Numbered from the stretch's first letter, positions 33,731 through 46,221 are shown. The stretch: 64,000 nucleotides of DNA from Colletotrichum lupini (GCF_023278565.1 NC_064676.1:2480001-2544000); one strand, 5' to 3'. Notes: a model not told the origin generated them from the letters alone. Numbers and translations: made by a program.

Positions 33731-35326
33731 ATGCAGCTTTCCGTTCTCTGGAGGGCACCTGAGGTGAACCCTATCAATCGCAAAGCGCGCAGTATCCCTG
33801 TATTCAACATTTTCAATGTCTACGCACGAGCTTTCCACTTTTCGTGGCTCGGTTTTATGATTGCCGTGCGTATAAGTCTTGGTGGTCTCTTCCGTGCATG
33901 TGGACTGACATGGCGATAGTTTTGGGCCTGGTACACGTTTCCGCCTCTTTTGACAGTCACAATCAAGAAGGACCTCAACCTTACTACGGCACAAGTCGCA
34001 AACTCCAACATTGTTTCTTTGGTCGCAACACTCTTCATGCGGCTCATCGCTGGACCCGCCTGTGATCGCTTCGGTTCGCGTATCGTCTTTGGCTCGCTGC
34101 TTCTCATCGGCACTATTCCCATTGGCCTTGCACCGCTGGTCAAGGACGCCACAGGCTTATACATCTCCCGCTTCTTCATCGGTGTTCTCGGTGCTACTTT
34201 CGTTCCTTGCCAGGTGTGGTGCACTGGGTTCTTCGATAAGAATGTTGTTGGAACCGCTAATGCCCTGGCCGGCGGCTGGGGTAACGCTGGTGGTGGAATT
34301 ACCTACTTCGTCATGCCCGCAGTTTACGACTCTTTTGTTCACGCACGCGGCTACTCCCCTGGTCAAGCTTGGCGGTTGACCTTCATCGTACCCGTCATCT
34401 GCCTGTTCTGCTGTGGTATGGGTCTTCTTCTCCTGTGCGAGGACACACCGACGGGCAAGTGGGCAGATCGCCACCTCCATGCCCAAGAGAACCTCCACTC
34501 TCACGGCGTTGATGCCGCTGTGCGATCCGACGTTGTCGATGTTCCTGGCGGTATCACTGACCGCAACAACACGGGCTCCATGGCATCCGATGAGGAGAAG
34601 AACAGCACTCACGGCAAGAACGGTGTCGTTTCCGACCATGAGGCCACCCTCTCTCGCACGGAGATGATTGAGACGGCTCAAGCTGATACTGTCGTCAACC
34701 CGTCCTTCAAGGAGGCCATGCAGGTCGTCTTGTCTCCTCAAACCATCTTCCACGTAGCCACCTACGGCTGCTCCTTTGGCGGCGAGCTCGCAATCAACGC
34801 CATCCTCTCTTCTTACTACCTGAAGAACTTTCCTTCCCTGGGCCAGACTGGTGCTAGCAACTGGGCTGCCATGTTTGGCTTCCTCAACGTCGTCACCCGC
34901 CCCGCTGGCGGTGTCGTGTCTGATCTGCTTTACCGCTATGGTGGACAGAACCTCTGGCTTAAGAAGGGCTGGATCACGACTTGCGGCGTTCTCACCGGCG
35001 CTCTGCTCATTCTCATCGGTCAACTGAACCCTCACAACGAATCAACCATGTTTGGTCTTGTCTTCCTGATGGCTGTCTTCCACGAGGCAGGCAACGGAGC
35101 CAACTTTGGTCTCATTCCGCACGTTCACAGCTATGCCAACGGTATCGTGTCTGGTGTCACCGGTGCCGGCGGAAACTTTGGCGGTGTGATTTTCGCCATC
35201 ATCTTCCGCTTCATGGACCAGGGAACGAACTATGCAAAGGGCTTTTGGGTTATTGGCTGCATTCACATTGCTGTCAACCTGTTGGTTTCTTGGATTCACC
35301 CGCTTCCCAAGGCTCAGCGCCACTGA
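33731..35326 (+). CDS. High-affinity nitrate/nitrite transporter (NNP family, MFS; CrnA/NrtA type)
   Basis: Two exons: 33731-33865 and 33920-35326 (TGA), giving 513 residues and about 12 membrane helices. Both nitrate signatures are present: [12 protein letters not shown] in helix 5 (about 34270-34310) and GAGGNFGG in helix 11 (about 35163-35186). There is also an MFS motif A-like [14 protein letters not shown] and the conserved [22 protein letters not shown] start. The long hydrophilic loop between helices 6 and 7 (about 90 residues with [12 protein letters not shown] and [11 protein letters not shown]) is typical of fungal CrnA-like transporters and is a regulatory site in that group. It imports nitrate with protons across the plasma membrane for nitrate reductase. 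No nitrate or nitrite reductase gene adjoins it here, unlike in Aspergillus. Upstream GATA and NirA-like sites fit nitrogen control. Confidence 0.94.
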
Positions 35327-36661
35327 GCGCAAGGACGTTCACGAACATTAATGACTTTTGGTTACGATTGGTTTCTTGTCTCATAGCTCGCTTGTTTTGA
35401 ATAGGGTCTGAGCCCGGTAGACTGGCTTTTGGGGGTCTGTCTGGAGTATGGAACGGACAAAAATGATATCCACTGTTGGCATTCTTAGTAGATAATTCGA
35501 TTTTGCGCAATCTTAGCTCCGTCTACAACGTATACAACCACTTCTGGACCTTTTTCGTCGTGACTTTGTACTGATGGCTTAGCTGATGTGGTTCGACTGC
35601 ACCGAACAGAACAGTGATGGAGTGTCAGAAATTGTACCTCAACCGGGAACCAGTGAGTGAGAGCCCAAGTGGGAAGTTTACTGACGCTTAAAACATGCGT
35701 GCATATGAGGAAAGAGGCGTACCTTCCTCACAAACAGACTTGTCTGATGACCCACGTCGAACTTGCGGCATCGTGGATCTCAAAGGAACAGGTAGCTTCC
35801 CGGAGTGCCGCCAACACTCTAAGTAAGCACCTCCCCACTCTCCTGTTCTTCCTTTCCGCCTCCACATCATCAGGTCCCGGCTTCCCGTCCTTCTATTCAA
35901 TCCCCCCACTGAGGGTCTGAAAGATAGGAGGGACATTGCTCCGTCCGAGGAAGCCACCTCGCTACTCAGGTACGTCATGCATAGGAATCGATTGCACAAG
36001 CGCCGTAGAGATTGCGTGTAAATTATGCTACTATTCTCTCTCTTTTGCCAACAACATTGCGGGAGAAAAGTCTTGGTATCATGACCGGAGGTCTCTGTGC
36101 AGCAATGGCATCTGAGATTGGGATTTTGGCAGGACGGAGAACATTTCAGTTACCCACTGCATACGGGGTATCCTTCAAAAAGACATTCCAAATCACAACT
36201 TAGCCAGTAATAAACGGATCTTCGTCTTGCCAACCATCTACGTTGCAAAGTTTTGTGAGCGCTTGCCAGTGAACGCCATTTCCAGCCTAATCGTGGTGTA
36301 GATTGAAAGGGCAAGACAATCATAACTAACATGCTGATCATCATGCGAACAGCGTCGGGATGATGAGCAAGTGTGATTGGCTGCATGAGAAATGTCGTCG
36401 ACAGGTAGGCCCACCTCGTACTCGAGCGCCTGATCACGTGAAGACGAGATGCTTCTTGGGCAACTGACTAAGCCAAGACGCGACGACACGCTAGCTAAAG
36501 TGGGTGGGGGAGCAAACGCGGTACGCACTTTCAGCGTGATGGGCCGGGTGTAAACACCAACGACGAATCTTGCAACGACCATCAAAGAGCCTCAACTGTG
36601 CCCAGAAACGTCTCCCAATGACGTTCGGAACACCCCAGGTATACTACCTGCAGTCGGATAA
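35327..36661. other. Intergenic region nitrate transporter to RecQ helicase
   Basis: About 1.3 kb. No gene is supported. An ACGCGA half-match to MCB lies at about 36479-36484, upstream of the helicase start; weak. Confidence 0.45.
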
Positions 36662-39600
36662 ATGACTCGAAACAACCTTGGGGACCATCTCTCCTGGCTG
36701 CTAAGCAACGTCGCGCTATCTAAACCCACCGATCTCGCCTTTCCACCAGCCCACGACCCCTCCGGTGCCGACTCTTCACAATCCCAGAGCCGCTTTGGTA
36801 GCTCAAGCTCCCAACAAGAGCTTCCGACTCGACCAAATCCCCAGTCAATACCTGGCAGGACGCATGCAGGATCTGCACTTCATGTCCTGGACGCGGTGGA
36901 ACAGCCACGGGACTCTAGGGTGGCAACAACGGGAAACTCCGCGTCCATGGCGAGATTGACATCTTCCACAAGGCCTAGAAAGCCCTCGTTGGCGGTGAAA
37001 CAGCAGCAACCGCCACAGCAGCTGTTGACGCCCTCCTCGACGACGAGTGGTGGCAGATTCCAGCAAGCTTACACAGCTAAGCTTCGGCAAGAAGGTGAAT
37101 ACACACTATCCATCTGAAAGTACACTGACTGACCGACTGTAGATGCAGAGAACGAGCGAAACCGGGATGCTCCATCATCTTCGAAAGAAGGAAAACACAA
37201 GCCGGCGCCGGCACCCACGCCGGACTTCCTCGACGACGACGATGACGAAATTCTCGACCTGACTGGCAATGATACCGTTTTGTCATCAGACCCAGTGGGA
37301 TTTGATGATGGGGTCACCATATGGAACGAGGCGCATGCGTCAAGACCGGAGCCGCTGAGCAAACGAGGGCAGAAGCGGAAGAGCACTGAGATGAGCAAAG
37401 CGGGTGACTTGGAGTCGGATTCGGACGAGTTCCCAGACATCTACAAGACGTTGGGAACACCTGCGCCAAAGGGTAGTCGTTCGGTTAAGGGACCGAGGAC
37501 AATTCCCTCCAGTATTCGTCGAGCAACTACCGACAAAGGGGTCATTGAAGAGCGTACTATTACACAAACAATCAGTCGGACCCAGCGTACCTACAGAATG
37601 TCTGAAGAGCCTGCTGGCAACGGCACACCGCGACGATTACCTATGGCTTCGGGAGGTCAGCAGGTGCTTGGTCGGACACCAAGCAAGGCTTTACGGATAT
37701 CGTCAAGTCCAGAGTCGAACTCCAGAGTCGGGTCACTAGATCTCCAAGCACAGAAGCAACGCAGCAAACCCCGGGTAATACAAGATACGGATGACGAGTT
37801 CGATGACGGGGATCTTGATGAAGAGCTTCTTGCTACACCAAGCCGCCATACAGGCTCAACTATGCCGTTTACGAATCCTAGGTCAAGGCCGGCATCGATT
37901 CCTCTCGATGACACTATGCTATCTGATGGGCTTGTTGCTCCTGATACCCCCTCCATACCTACCTCATCGGTGCTGCGACCGGAAAGCCACGAGGCTCCAG
38001 CCGAGACGAGCTATGCACCCTTGCCGTCTCGAGATCAACCGACGAATTCCACGTCTCAGCAAAGCACCTCTTCACAGACGCAAAAGTCTGCTGTGCTTAA
38101 GTTCATTCTAAACAACAGAGACTCCCTCAAGGCCAGGGAGAAGATGATTCAAGACCAGCGCGATCAGAACCTGAAGGACTATGCCAGGGTCTTACGAGAA
38201 GGCACTAAAGAAGATCGTGCCCAACTTAAGATTGCAAAGGAATTGTTGCTGAAACAACAGGCTGGGCTGGAGGAAGTTTCTGAGCTGCTTAATGCACATG
38301 CGGCACTTGAAGATGAGAGAGAGCCTCTCGCAATGCAGATTGCCGATGCATACAGCGAAGGTCGCGATACTGAAGAGGAAGAGAACCGCTTAGATGAAAT
38401 CGCCGACAAAGTCAAAGATTTGGAGCAGTCCATCGATGAACTTCTCCCTGGTGTCGGCATAGTGGACGAAACCTTCATCGAAGAATACCGCAGATCCAAG
38501 TCCGTGGTCATGAGCACGCAGCCTGGCCACAAAATGTCTTCTAGGGCATCCAGGGATATACCAGGACTCACGGAAATGGATAGTCAAGTCATTCACCAGA
38601 CACAGTTCCCCGGGTCGTCAAGGCTTACTGACCCAAGAGATCACTCGCCGCCGCCGTTTCCCCGGAGTCGACCGGCAGCTCCAAGGAGTGCGAAACCTGT
38701 TGCACCAAGTGCCAAGCCCCGTCGACGCGATGAGTTCGAAGATGAATTCTTCGATGATATTGAAGACGATTACGGCGCATTCATTCCTCCCCCGCCACCT
38801 GTGTCTAGGCCAACACCAAATCGAAAGAGTCCTCCCAAGAAAGCGGGTCATCGTGCTCAAGACATGTCCAGCGACTACGGCGATGATGCAGACGCGGACA
38901 TGCTTGCACTGGCTCACGACTTCGAGCTTCGGCAGTCTTCGTCTGCCGAAACAACGAGAGGCCGCAGTGCACTGACTTCGACATCGGGCAATGCTGTTCA
39001 GCCTTTGAAGGCAGTCGAATCACTGAAGAAGAGAGAGCCTTCGAAAGCGAAGTTGTCAATGCCACCAGAACTGATGAAACACCCCTGGTCAGCAGACGTG
39101 AGGAAGGCTTTGAAAGACAGATTCAGGATGAGAGGGTTTCGCTCTAATCAGCTTGAGGCTATCAACGCCACACTCGGAGGTGAAGATGCTTTCGTGCTGA
39201 TGCCAACCGGCGGCGGTAAATCCCTTTGCTACCAACTTCCAGCTATTGTTACTAGCGGCAAGACGAGGGGAATTACGATTGTCGTCTCCCCTCTGCTTAG
39301 TCTTATGCAAGATCAGGTGGATCACATGTCAGCTGTCAATATTCAAGCTGTTTCGCTCAATGGCGAGACGAGTTCCCAGAAGCGAAGTCAGATTTTCTCT
39401 TCGTTCAAAGAGAGGAGTCCGGAACTTTACATCCAGCTGCTCTACGTCACGCCGGAGATGCTGAATAACAGTGACAACTTCATGAGGGCCCTGACCAGTC
39501 TTTACTCCAATAAGCGGCTCGCACGAATCGTAATTGACGAGGCACATTGTGTCAGTCAATGGGGTCACGACTTTCGACCAGACTACAAGGCACTAGGCAA

Positions 39601-41863
39601 ACTTCGCAACCACTTTCCTACTGTTCCCATTATTGCACTTACGGCCACAGCGACTCAGAACGTCATTGTCGACATCAAGCATAACCTAGGCATGGACAGC
39701 TGCCAGGTCTTCAGTCAGAGCTTCAATCGCCCAAATCTCACGTATGAGGTTCGGCGGAAAGAGAAGGAACTGATCCACAAGATCGCTGATTTGATTATGT
39801 CCAAGTACGACGGACAATGTGGAATCGTTTATACTTTGTCGAGGAAAACTGCAGAGCAAGTCGCCGAGAAGCTGCGTTCTCAGTATGGCGTCAAAGCAAG
39901 TCACTACCACGCGCAGATGACTCCTGAGGACAGGATCAGAGTACAGAGGGAATGGCAAGCGGATAGGATCCATGTCGTTGTAGCGACAATTGCGTTCGGC
40001 ATGGGCATTGATAAGCCTGACGTCCGTTTCGTTATTCACCATTCGATCCCCAAGAGCTTGGAAGGCTACTACCAAGAAACAGGGCGCGCTGGGAGAGACG
40101 GTAATCCTTCGGACTGCATTCTATTTTTCGGTTATCAGGATGTAGCCACACTGAAGAAGATGATTTCGCAGGGCGAAGGAAGCGAGGCACAAAAAGAACG
40201 GCAACGAATGATGCTCAATCGAGTCACTGCGTTCTGCGACAACCGGGAAGACTGTCGCCGCGTTGAGATTCTTCGCTACTTTGGCGAACAGTTCAACTCT
40301 GACGAGTGCGAGAAGACCTGCGACAACTGTCGAGCAGGCGCTGTCTTTGAGCAGCAAGACTTCTCTGAACTTGCCGTTGGAGCTATACAGACCATTCAAC
40401 TTCACGAGCGCCTGACTATAAACCAGTGCAGTGAAATCTTGATGGGAAAGAAGTACCAAAAGACAATCGATCCGCATCCTGACGATCCTCATGGCATCGC
40501 AAAGGGGATGAAGAAGCATGAACTCGAACGCATCATCGATAGACTTACAGCTGAGGAGGCCCTAGAGGAGGAGAATGTGGTGAACAAGAGGGCCGGTATC
40601 GCGATCCAGTATCTCATCGTAAGTTGCTCTACTGCTTATATCTGGCTCTATTCAATAAATCTAATACGTTCGTAGCCTGGTCGCAACGCCCACTTATTTC
40701 TCAATGGCCGACGCAAACTATTGTTATCGGTCCAGGTTTCTGATAGGAATAGGGAACCATTGGCACCAAAACCCAAAAAGCGGACACAAAAGAGCAAGAA
40801 GAACGAAGAGCAGGATCTGGACGAAGAACCGCCGAGGAGACGCCTGCCGCCTTCGACCAACGTGTCTTCGCCAGCGCAAGCTCGAAGAACGCAAGACAAG
40901 AGGTCAAAGGGCAAGTCCCTTGCGACCGTCATCGATTCTGACGAGGAAGACGAGGTGCTAAGGCAAGAGATGGCAGAGGAAAGTCTTTCGCTACACGCAA
41001 ACGGCTACATCAAGGATGGCTTTGTCATGTCCGACAATGAATCTGACGATGGATTCGAGCCACTGCCCCCACCTCGAAAACGTGGGAATGCCTCCAAGCC
41101 GGTTGGGCCCCGTATCGAGGAGGACATACGACTAGGGGCACTTGACGAACTGCACCAAGACGTCGTCCACAATTTTGTCCAGGAGGCTAAGCAGCTCGAG
41201 GAGTCTCTGCGGAATGCGCAAGGGCTCCGAAAACCTCTGTTTTCCGAGAAGAGTTTCCAAGAAATGGCTATCCGGTGGACAGAGACTCTCCCTCAAATAC
41301 GACAAATTTCAGGGATTGAGCCAGAAAAGGTGGATAAGTTTGGGAGCAAATTCGTGCCCCTGATAAAGCGTTTTCACAGCAACTACAAGGCAATGCTCAG
41401 CTTTGCGGACGAAGACGAAGACATGGAAGCCGAAGAGCAGAGCATTGTCGATTTGATTAGCTCCGACGAAGACGAGAACATGGATGATGAGGAAGAGGAA
41501 GAGGAATCTTCGAAGTATTTCAGTAGTGGACCGCCTCCCCTCGCGCCTTCTGTCCAGGAATGGAACCAGCGAATGAAGGAACTAGATACGGCGCCTCCGA
41601 GCCGAGCCTCATCGTCAACTTCGACAAGGGGGCGTGGTGGTGCTCGAGGCGGTCGGAGATCAGGGGGTCGCAAGGGCTCCAGCTCATGGGCAAGCAAGAA
41701 ACAAGGAGGCGGCGTTACCAAGAAAAAGGCTTCTGGCGGGGCAAACAGAAGAAGCAGCGGCGGAGCATCAGCTTCGAGAAACAGCGCCGTGACCAGCTAC
41801 TTCTCCAAGGGAAAGAGAGGTGGTGGCGGTGGCGGCAGCGGTATCGGGCTAATGCCACACTGA
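36662..41863 (+). CDS. RecQ-family DNA helicase (Sgs1/BLM/QDE-3 class)
   Basis: Three exons: 36662-37094, 37143-40618 and 40676-41863 (TGA), giving 1698 residues. Residues 1-780 are low-complexity and acidic, with a coiled-coil stretch at about 475-580. The helicase core starts near 790: Walker A MPTGGGKS (Lys 837), motif II DEAH (943-946) in VIDEAHCVSQWGHDFRPDYK, motif IV-VI region with GYYQETGRAGRDG. The RQC zinc cysteines follow in CDNREDC and CEKTCDNC, then the winged helix. An HRDC domain lies at about 1460-1545. The tail is Gly/Arg/Lys-rich and ends near a PIP-like NSAVTSYF (1672-1679). The domain order is that of Sgs1/BLM, which with Top3-Rmi1 dissolves Holliday junctions and protects forks. 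Neurospora QDE-3 also acts in quelling, and the length is close to QDE-3. The upstream junction at 37094/37143 is phase-consistent. Confidence 0.95.
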
Positions 41864-43047
41864 GAAGCCGGTGAGAAGGGCTAGCATATGATATATGTGT
41901 TGGTATGGAACTAGACATACCTAAAGGGATACAACGGACGAGAGGAACATCAAACATGACTGGGGTCAGGAACACAAGACACATGCTCCACTTTATTCGA
42001 GAAGCAAACATTCATGAGGCAGGGGGGAAACGGTCGTGACAAGTTGGGGGAGAAGAAGTTTTATACCTTTCATGTCTCAGGGCGGCGATGGAGCAAGCGA
42101 TTCCGTACGATGATGATTTCAGGGGCAGGCGTCGCCCGGTCTACAAGCATTCTCTCAGGCGCAGCATAGGCACATTTTGGCATTTTAATGTTGACCATGA
42201 ATGATTAAGACATGTATTCCTCTGCCGTACTCAAGATGCTCCCCGATGTCCACAACCTTTATGGCAGATGATTCTCTTGCTTCATAACATGACCAGACTA
42301 GCGCTAGGTTTTACTCAGTCCCAATTCGACCCTGATGTATGAGAGTAACTTTGGGACTCGAAAATACGAATTATCAATTTGCGTCTTTTCGCGCAGCTAG
42401 CTATCTAAACCCTCCCTCTACGCGTCTCCTGCCCTCCGGCCCATCCCACCATTCCCGTGAGATATCAGTATCATGAGGGGTATAAAGTCCGTTCGCGAGG
42501 TCCGATCCATTCATTGCAATACAAGTGGTGTCTTTTGTTTTGTTTGTTTTTGAGGGTATAGCCTCGGGTTCATCGGAGCGCGACTTGGGGTTTCCGTGCA
42601 GTGCATCGTGACGGTGATGGCTCACGATCATATTGGACCTTCCCACATTCGTCCGAAATCAGACTCCATGTTTCCCCTCCTGGTATAATACTAAAAAGAC
42701 CGTCAGGCAGGTATCCTCCTGCCCAAGATTGAAAACTCAAACGCCCCTCGACGGATCCCAATCCGACGCCTCGCCAAAAAGCAAATAAAGTAGGATCAAT
42801 CAGTGGCACTGCCGTGAAAGAGGGTATTCGAATATGTACAAACTTCAATATCGTGGTGTGATGCCAATCCGGCCGAGGCAAAGCAAGTCGAAAACGACTC
42901 AAAGCCTTGTCCTCCGTTTCTACCATTGGTGCTTCGTCAAGTCCGCCAGCGGGGTTTGCCTGTCACCTCAGCTACCGCCTCGTTTTGCTGCGTAATTGTT
43001 GCCAACGGAGAACTAAAAACCCTCCTTTGCCTGGATAAAAGAGACTC
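41864..43047. other. Convergent spacer, RecQ helicase / KAR9
   Basis: About 1.2 kb between two gene ends. No gene or RNA seen. Confidence 0.5.
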
Positions 43048-46000
43048 CTAGCCCCTCCATCGAGGCTTCTGGCTAGAGGTGCTTTTAGACAGCTCTGGGA
43101 GAGTCTTGCGTGTAGTATTCCGCGACACTGATCGGGTTGGAGGGGTCTCCATGCCACCTGTCGTACTGCTTGCTTTGAGTTGTGGCAATTGGCTAGTTCG
43201 ACGCGTCGATGCCAACGAGCTTGCAGGACGGCTTGGTACGGCTCTGTCGGCAAATGAGTGAAGCTTGGGTGGTTGAAGAGAGGCACGTCGGCTGGACTGA
43301 GACTCCAGACCGGACGTAGAGACAGATGAAGATAAACGCGGCTTAGAGAGTGTCTGCTGAGAATACGGGACAGGTGAGGCCAGACGCTCCCTAAAAGACA
43401 ACTTCGATGGGGCCCTCTTCGTAGGTGTGTCCTCGGGCATGGGCGACGCGGATGACTCTCGGGTCAGGGGGCTCCGAAGGGTTGGCAACCTCGTACCGCC
43501 GGGCGATGAAGATCGCGGGGTCAAAGAGGATGATGGACGGGCGGCTGGCGATGTCTTCTTGGCGTAGGGGCTAGGGCAGGTGAGGGTCAAGGGTTTGAAG
43601 TTGTGACCGATACCAACATCAGTAGTGTTGGTCGAACCATTCCACCTGGGCCGATTAGGCTGCGTGGAAGCAGGTCTGGGGATATTGCCCGCAGATGGAG
43701 TGCCAAGCCTCGAAGTCATATTGGACAATCGAGGTACCAAGGGCTTGCGAGGCATTTGAGAGGAAGGTGTTGGCAACGACGACTGTCTTCTTCCCGATGG
43801 CTGCGGCAAGTGACTGTTGGTGCTCACAGAACGATTCTTGGCCATCTTGTTTCTGGGAGTGACTGGCTCTAATCCGAGACTCGACATAATTACCGAGGAA
43901 GGAGGGGAGCTGCCGGGAGTATCGCGGCCACTACCAATCGTGGAGCGATCATTTGACAGCATGCTGGAGATAGAATCCCTCAACTGCTGGCCTCTAGTAT
44001 CCACGTGAACTTCGTCCACAACCACGTCCATCTCTCTCATCTCATCCTTGATCGATTCCCATTTCGCCTGCATCTCGGCATGCAAACGTAGAATTTCGCC
44101 ATTGACAGTTAAGCGGTCCTTAACACCCTTGTCGATGATGGCCAAAACTCGCTCGATAGCTGGGCCATAATGCGTCTTCTTGGCGTCGTAACTCTCGATC
44201 TTTTTGATCATTGTCGGTGGGTTGCTCAGATGCATACCGGTGTCGACAGCTTCCCTTAGCTTGATCATCGATCTCTCAACTGATTCGATCATCTTTTGGG
44301 CCTGTCGTCCTGCTCCGCGAAAGACAATGACCCAGCGATCCTCACCCAGCTCCTTACGCAGTGATTCGGCATCCTTTTCCAGCTTTTTGTAACTGCCATC
44401 GAGACCTGTGCGTCGCATGTCCAATTCCTCACAAGCAGTTGGGAAAGATTTCTCGGCTCGGGCAGCGAACACCGCGAGCCGCATGGGGAGGAAGTCTAGC
44501 GATGCGCGCAAGGGTTGCATCCGCGCGAATAGGGCTAGAAGACTAGAATCATCTTGTGACAAAGTGGGTGTAGGGGTTCCTGGAGACGTTGATCCAGGAC
44601 TGAGCGGAAGACCAGGTAGGCTGAAGCGGTTTTGCGCTTGCATCCTGGCGACGGGAGGAGGAGTATCCTCAACAATATTCTCGAGGTCTCCAATGTCGAC
44701 GCCGTCGCCGCCTGCGGCAGCCATCAAAGACTTGTGGCGTCTTTCTTCCATCTCGAAGACCAGACGGCTCAGTTCGTCCATTTCGCTTTGGATGTCTCCC
44801 AGAACACTGTTCCACAGTTCCTCCCACTCCATCGCGATTTCGACTTGTCCTTTGACGGTATTGAGTGCTGCTTTGATGTTGGCCCATTCCTCGATGATGG
44901 ACTCCATTTGGGAGACGGCGCGATGGAGATCTTCGGGCGGAACGTCGGCAATGTCTTCGCGGCCTTGCAGTTCTTCGATAGCACCGACGTACACTTTAAT
45001 CAATTTCTCGAAGCGATGTATGGCGTTCTCGACCTCTTCGTATCCTTCGCGACCTCCCGCCGCGGCCCACTCAACGTCATCATCGCTATCCAGACCGCCA
45101 ATAACCTCTGATGCCTTATAGATCCAACTTCTAATTTGCTCCGCAGCGTTGATCAAAGCTTTCGATGCAACCTGTGCTGTCGGGATGGCAGACACCTTGC
45201 TGGACAAGGACTCTGCATCAGGAAGCTGGAGTGATGTAAGTTGAGCTAGCTGATTGGCGAAAGATGCGCGGGAAAGCGTGTAGATGGAACCGGGTCGCTG
45301 ATGACCGGGAGTAAAGTATGACGCAAGATCAGGCGTAAACTCGACCGCTGGCACCGGCGGTGTATCTTTCGGAGGTGGAGGTGGTGGTTGATCGGAGGCG
45401 GGAAGGGCTCCATTGCGTTCGAGATGCTCTCGTCTAGTCTCAAGTTGTACCTTGGTACCGTTCCCATTGGTGTGGTCAGGCAGACGGTATTTATGTGTCT
45501 CCATGTCCAAGGGCGCCGTTGTTATGATCTCGGGTAGGACAAGAGACGCGCCCGGGGCAACGTCTGGCGAGGATGACAATATCCAAGTGTTGGGGTCTTC
45601 TCTCGAAGCAGTAGAAGATGCAGTCTGTGGTCTCGGTTCGTCGGACGATGTAAAGCCCTTCCAAGGGCGACCGCGTCGATTGATCTTCGATTCGACGGAA
45701 CTCGCCTTATGGTTCTCGTCTATCAAGCGAATCTGGTCTTCAGGCAGGCGCCCAACTTGGTCTTGTTGAAGTGGTTGGTCTGTTGACTTCTTGTGCGAGG
45801 TAAAGCCGAGCGCTTTCAATCGGGCGGCGAGATTGGGTGAGGGTTTGCGAGTTTGTTTTGCCTTATTCGTTGTAGGGGAGCCTGATGGTGTGGTGTTTGT
45901 GGATTTTGAAGTTACTGTGTTATCATTTGTCGGTCGTGAGGACGGTTTGTTTTCGGTGGTGTCGATGATGTTGTTGTTTACAACCTGGGGCTGCGGGTTT

Positions 46001-46221
46001 AGCTGGAAAAGTTGCGGGCTGGAGACGTCAGAGAAGCCAAGGGTCAAGTGGTCTGCTGTAGTAGTGGCTTCCTGGGCCTGCGCCAGGTCCTCCGCGTGCA
46101 GCAGGCGCTGTGGTTGGTGGCTGGAACACGAGTCTCCAGAGGGGACAACGGCACAAGCAGTTGTATTTGTGTTGTTGCAGCTGGCCTCTGCCTCTGCAAC
46201 CGATCCTTCCGTGGCTGACAT
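43048..46221 (-). CDS. KAR9-like microtubule/EB1-associated protein
   Basis: Single-exon gene on the minus strand, 1057 residues. The N-terminal 300 residues are Ser/Thr/Asn/Pro-rich and disordered. The helical KAR9 domain covers roughly 300-760, starting with ASYFTPGHQRPGSIYTLSRA and containing long spectrin-like helices (WEELWNSVLGDIQSEMDELS; YKKLEKDAESLRKELGEDRW). The C-terminal third is basic, Ser/Pro/Arg-rich, with several S/T-x-L-P peptides that resemble EB1-binding SxIP motifs. Budding yeast Kar9 links Bim1/EB1 on plus ends to myosin V to orient the spindle, and acts in nuclear fusion. A like role in nuclear positioning is inferred. It lies tail to tail with the RecQ gene. Confidence 0.85.
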   Translation of the reverse strand: MSATEGSVAEAEASCNNTNTTACAVVPSGDSCSSHQPQRLLHAEDLAQAQEATTTADHLTLGFSDVSSPQLFQLNPQPQVVNNNIIDTTENKPSSRPTNDNTVTSKSTNTTPSGSPTTNKAKQTRKPSPNLAARLKALGFTSHKKSTDQPLQQDQVGRLPEDQIRLIDENHKASSVESKINRRGRPWKGFTSSDEPRPQTASSTASREDPNTWILSSSPDVAPGASLVLPEIITTAPLDMETHKYRLPDHTNGNGTKVQLETRREHLERNGALPASDQPPPPPPKDTPPVPAVEFTPDLASYFTPGHQRPGSIYTLSRASFANQLAQLTSLQLPDAESLSSKVSAIPTAQVASKALINAAEQIRSWIYKASEVIGGLDSDDDVEWAAAGGREGYEEVENAIHRFEKLIKVYVGAIEELQGREDIADVPPEDLHRAVSQMESIIEEWANIKAALNTVKGQVEIAMEWEELWNSVLGDIQSEMDELSRLVFEMEERRHKSLMAAAGGDGVDIGDLENIVEDTPPPVARMQAQNRFSLPGLPLSPGSTSPGTPTPTLSQDDSSLLALFARMQPLRASLDFLPMRLAVFAARAEKSFPTACEELDMRRTGLDGSYKKLEKDAESLRKELGEDRWVIVFRGAGRQAQKMIESVERSMIKLREAVDTGMHLSNPPTMIKKIESYDAKKTHYGPAIERVLAIIDKGVKDRLTVNGEILRLHAEMQAKWESIKDEMREMDVVVDEVHVDTRGQQLRDSISSMLSNDRSTIGSGRDTPGSSPPSSVIMSSLGLEPVTPRNKMAKNRSVSTNSHLPQPSGRRQSSLPTPSSQMPRKPLVPRLSNMTSRLGTPSAGNIPRPASTQPNRPRWNGSTNTTDVGIGHNFKPLTLTCPSPYAKKTSPAARPSSSLTPRSSSPGGTRLPTLRSPLTRESSASPMPEDTPTKRAPSKLSFRERLASPVPYSQQTLSKPRLSSSVSTSGLESQSSRRASLQPPKLHSFADRAVPSRPASSLASTRRTSQLPQLKASSTTGGMETPPTRSVSRNTTRKTLPELSKSTSSQKPRWRG

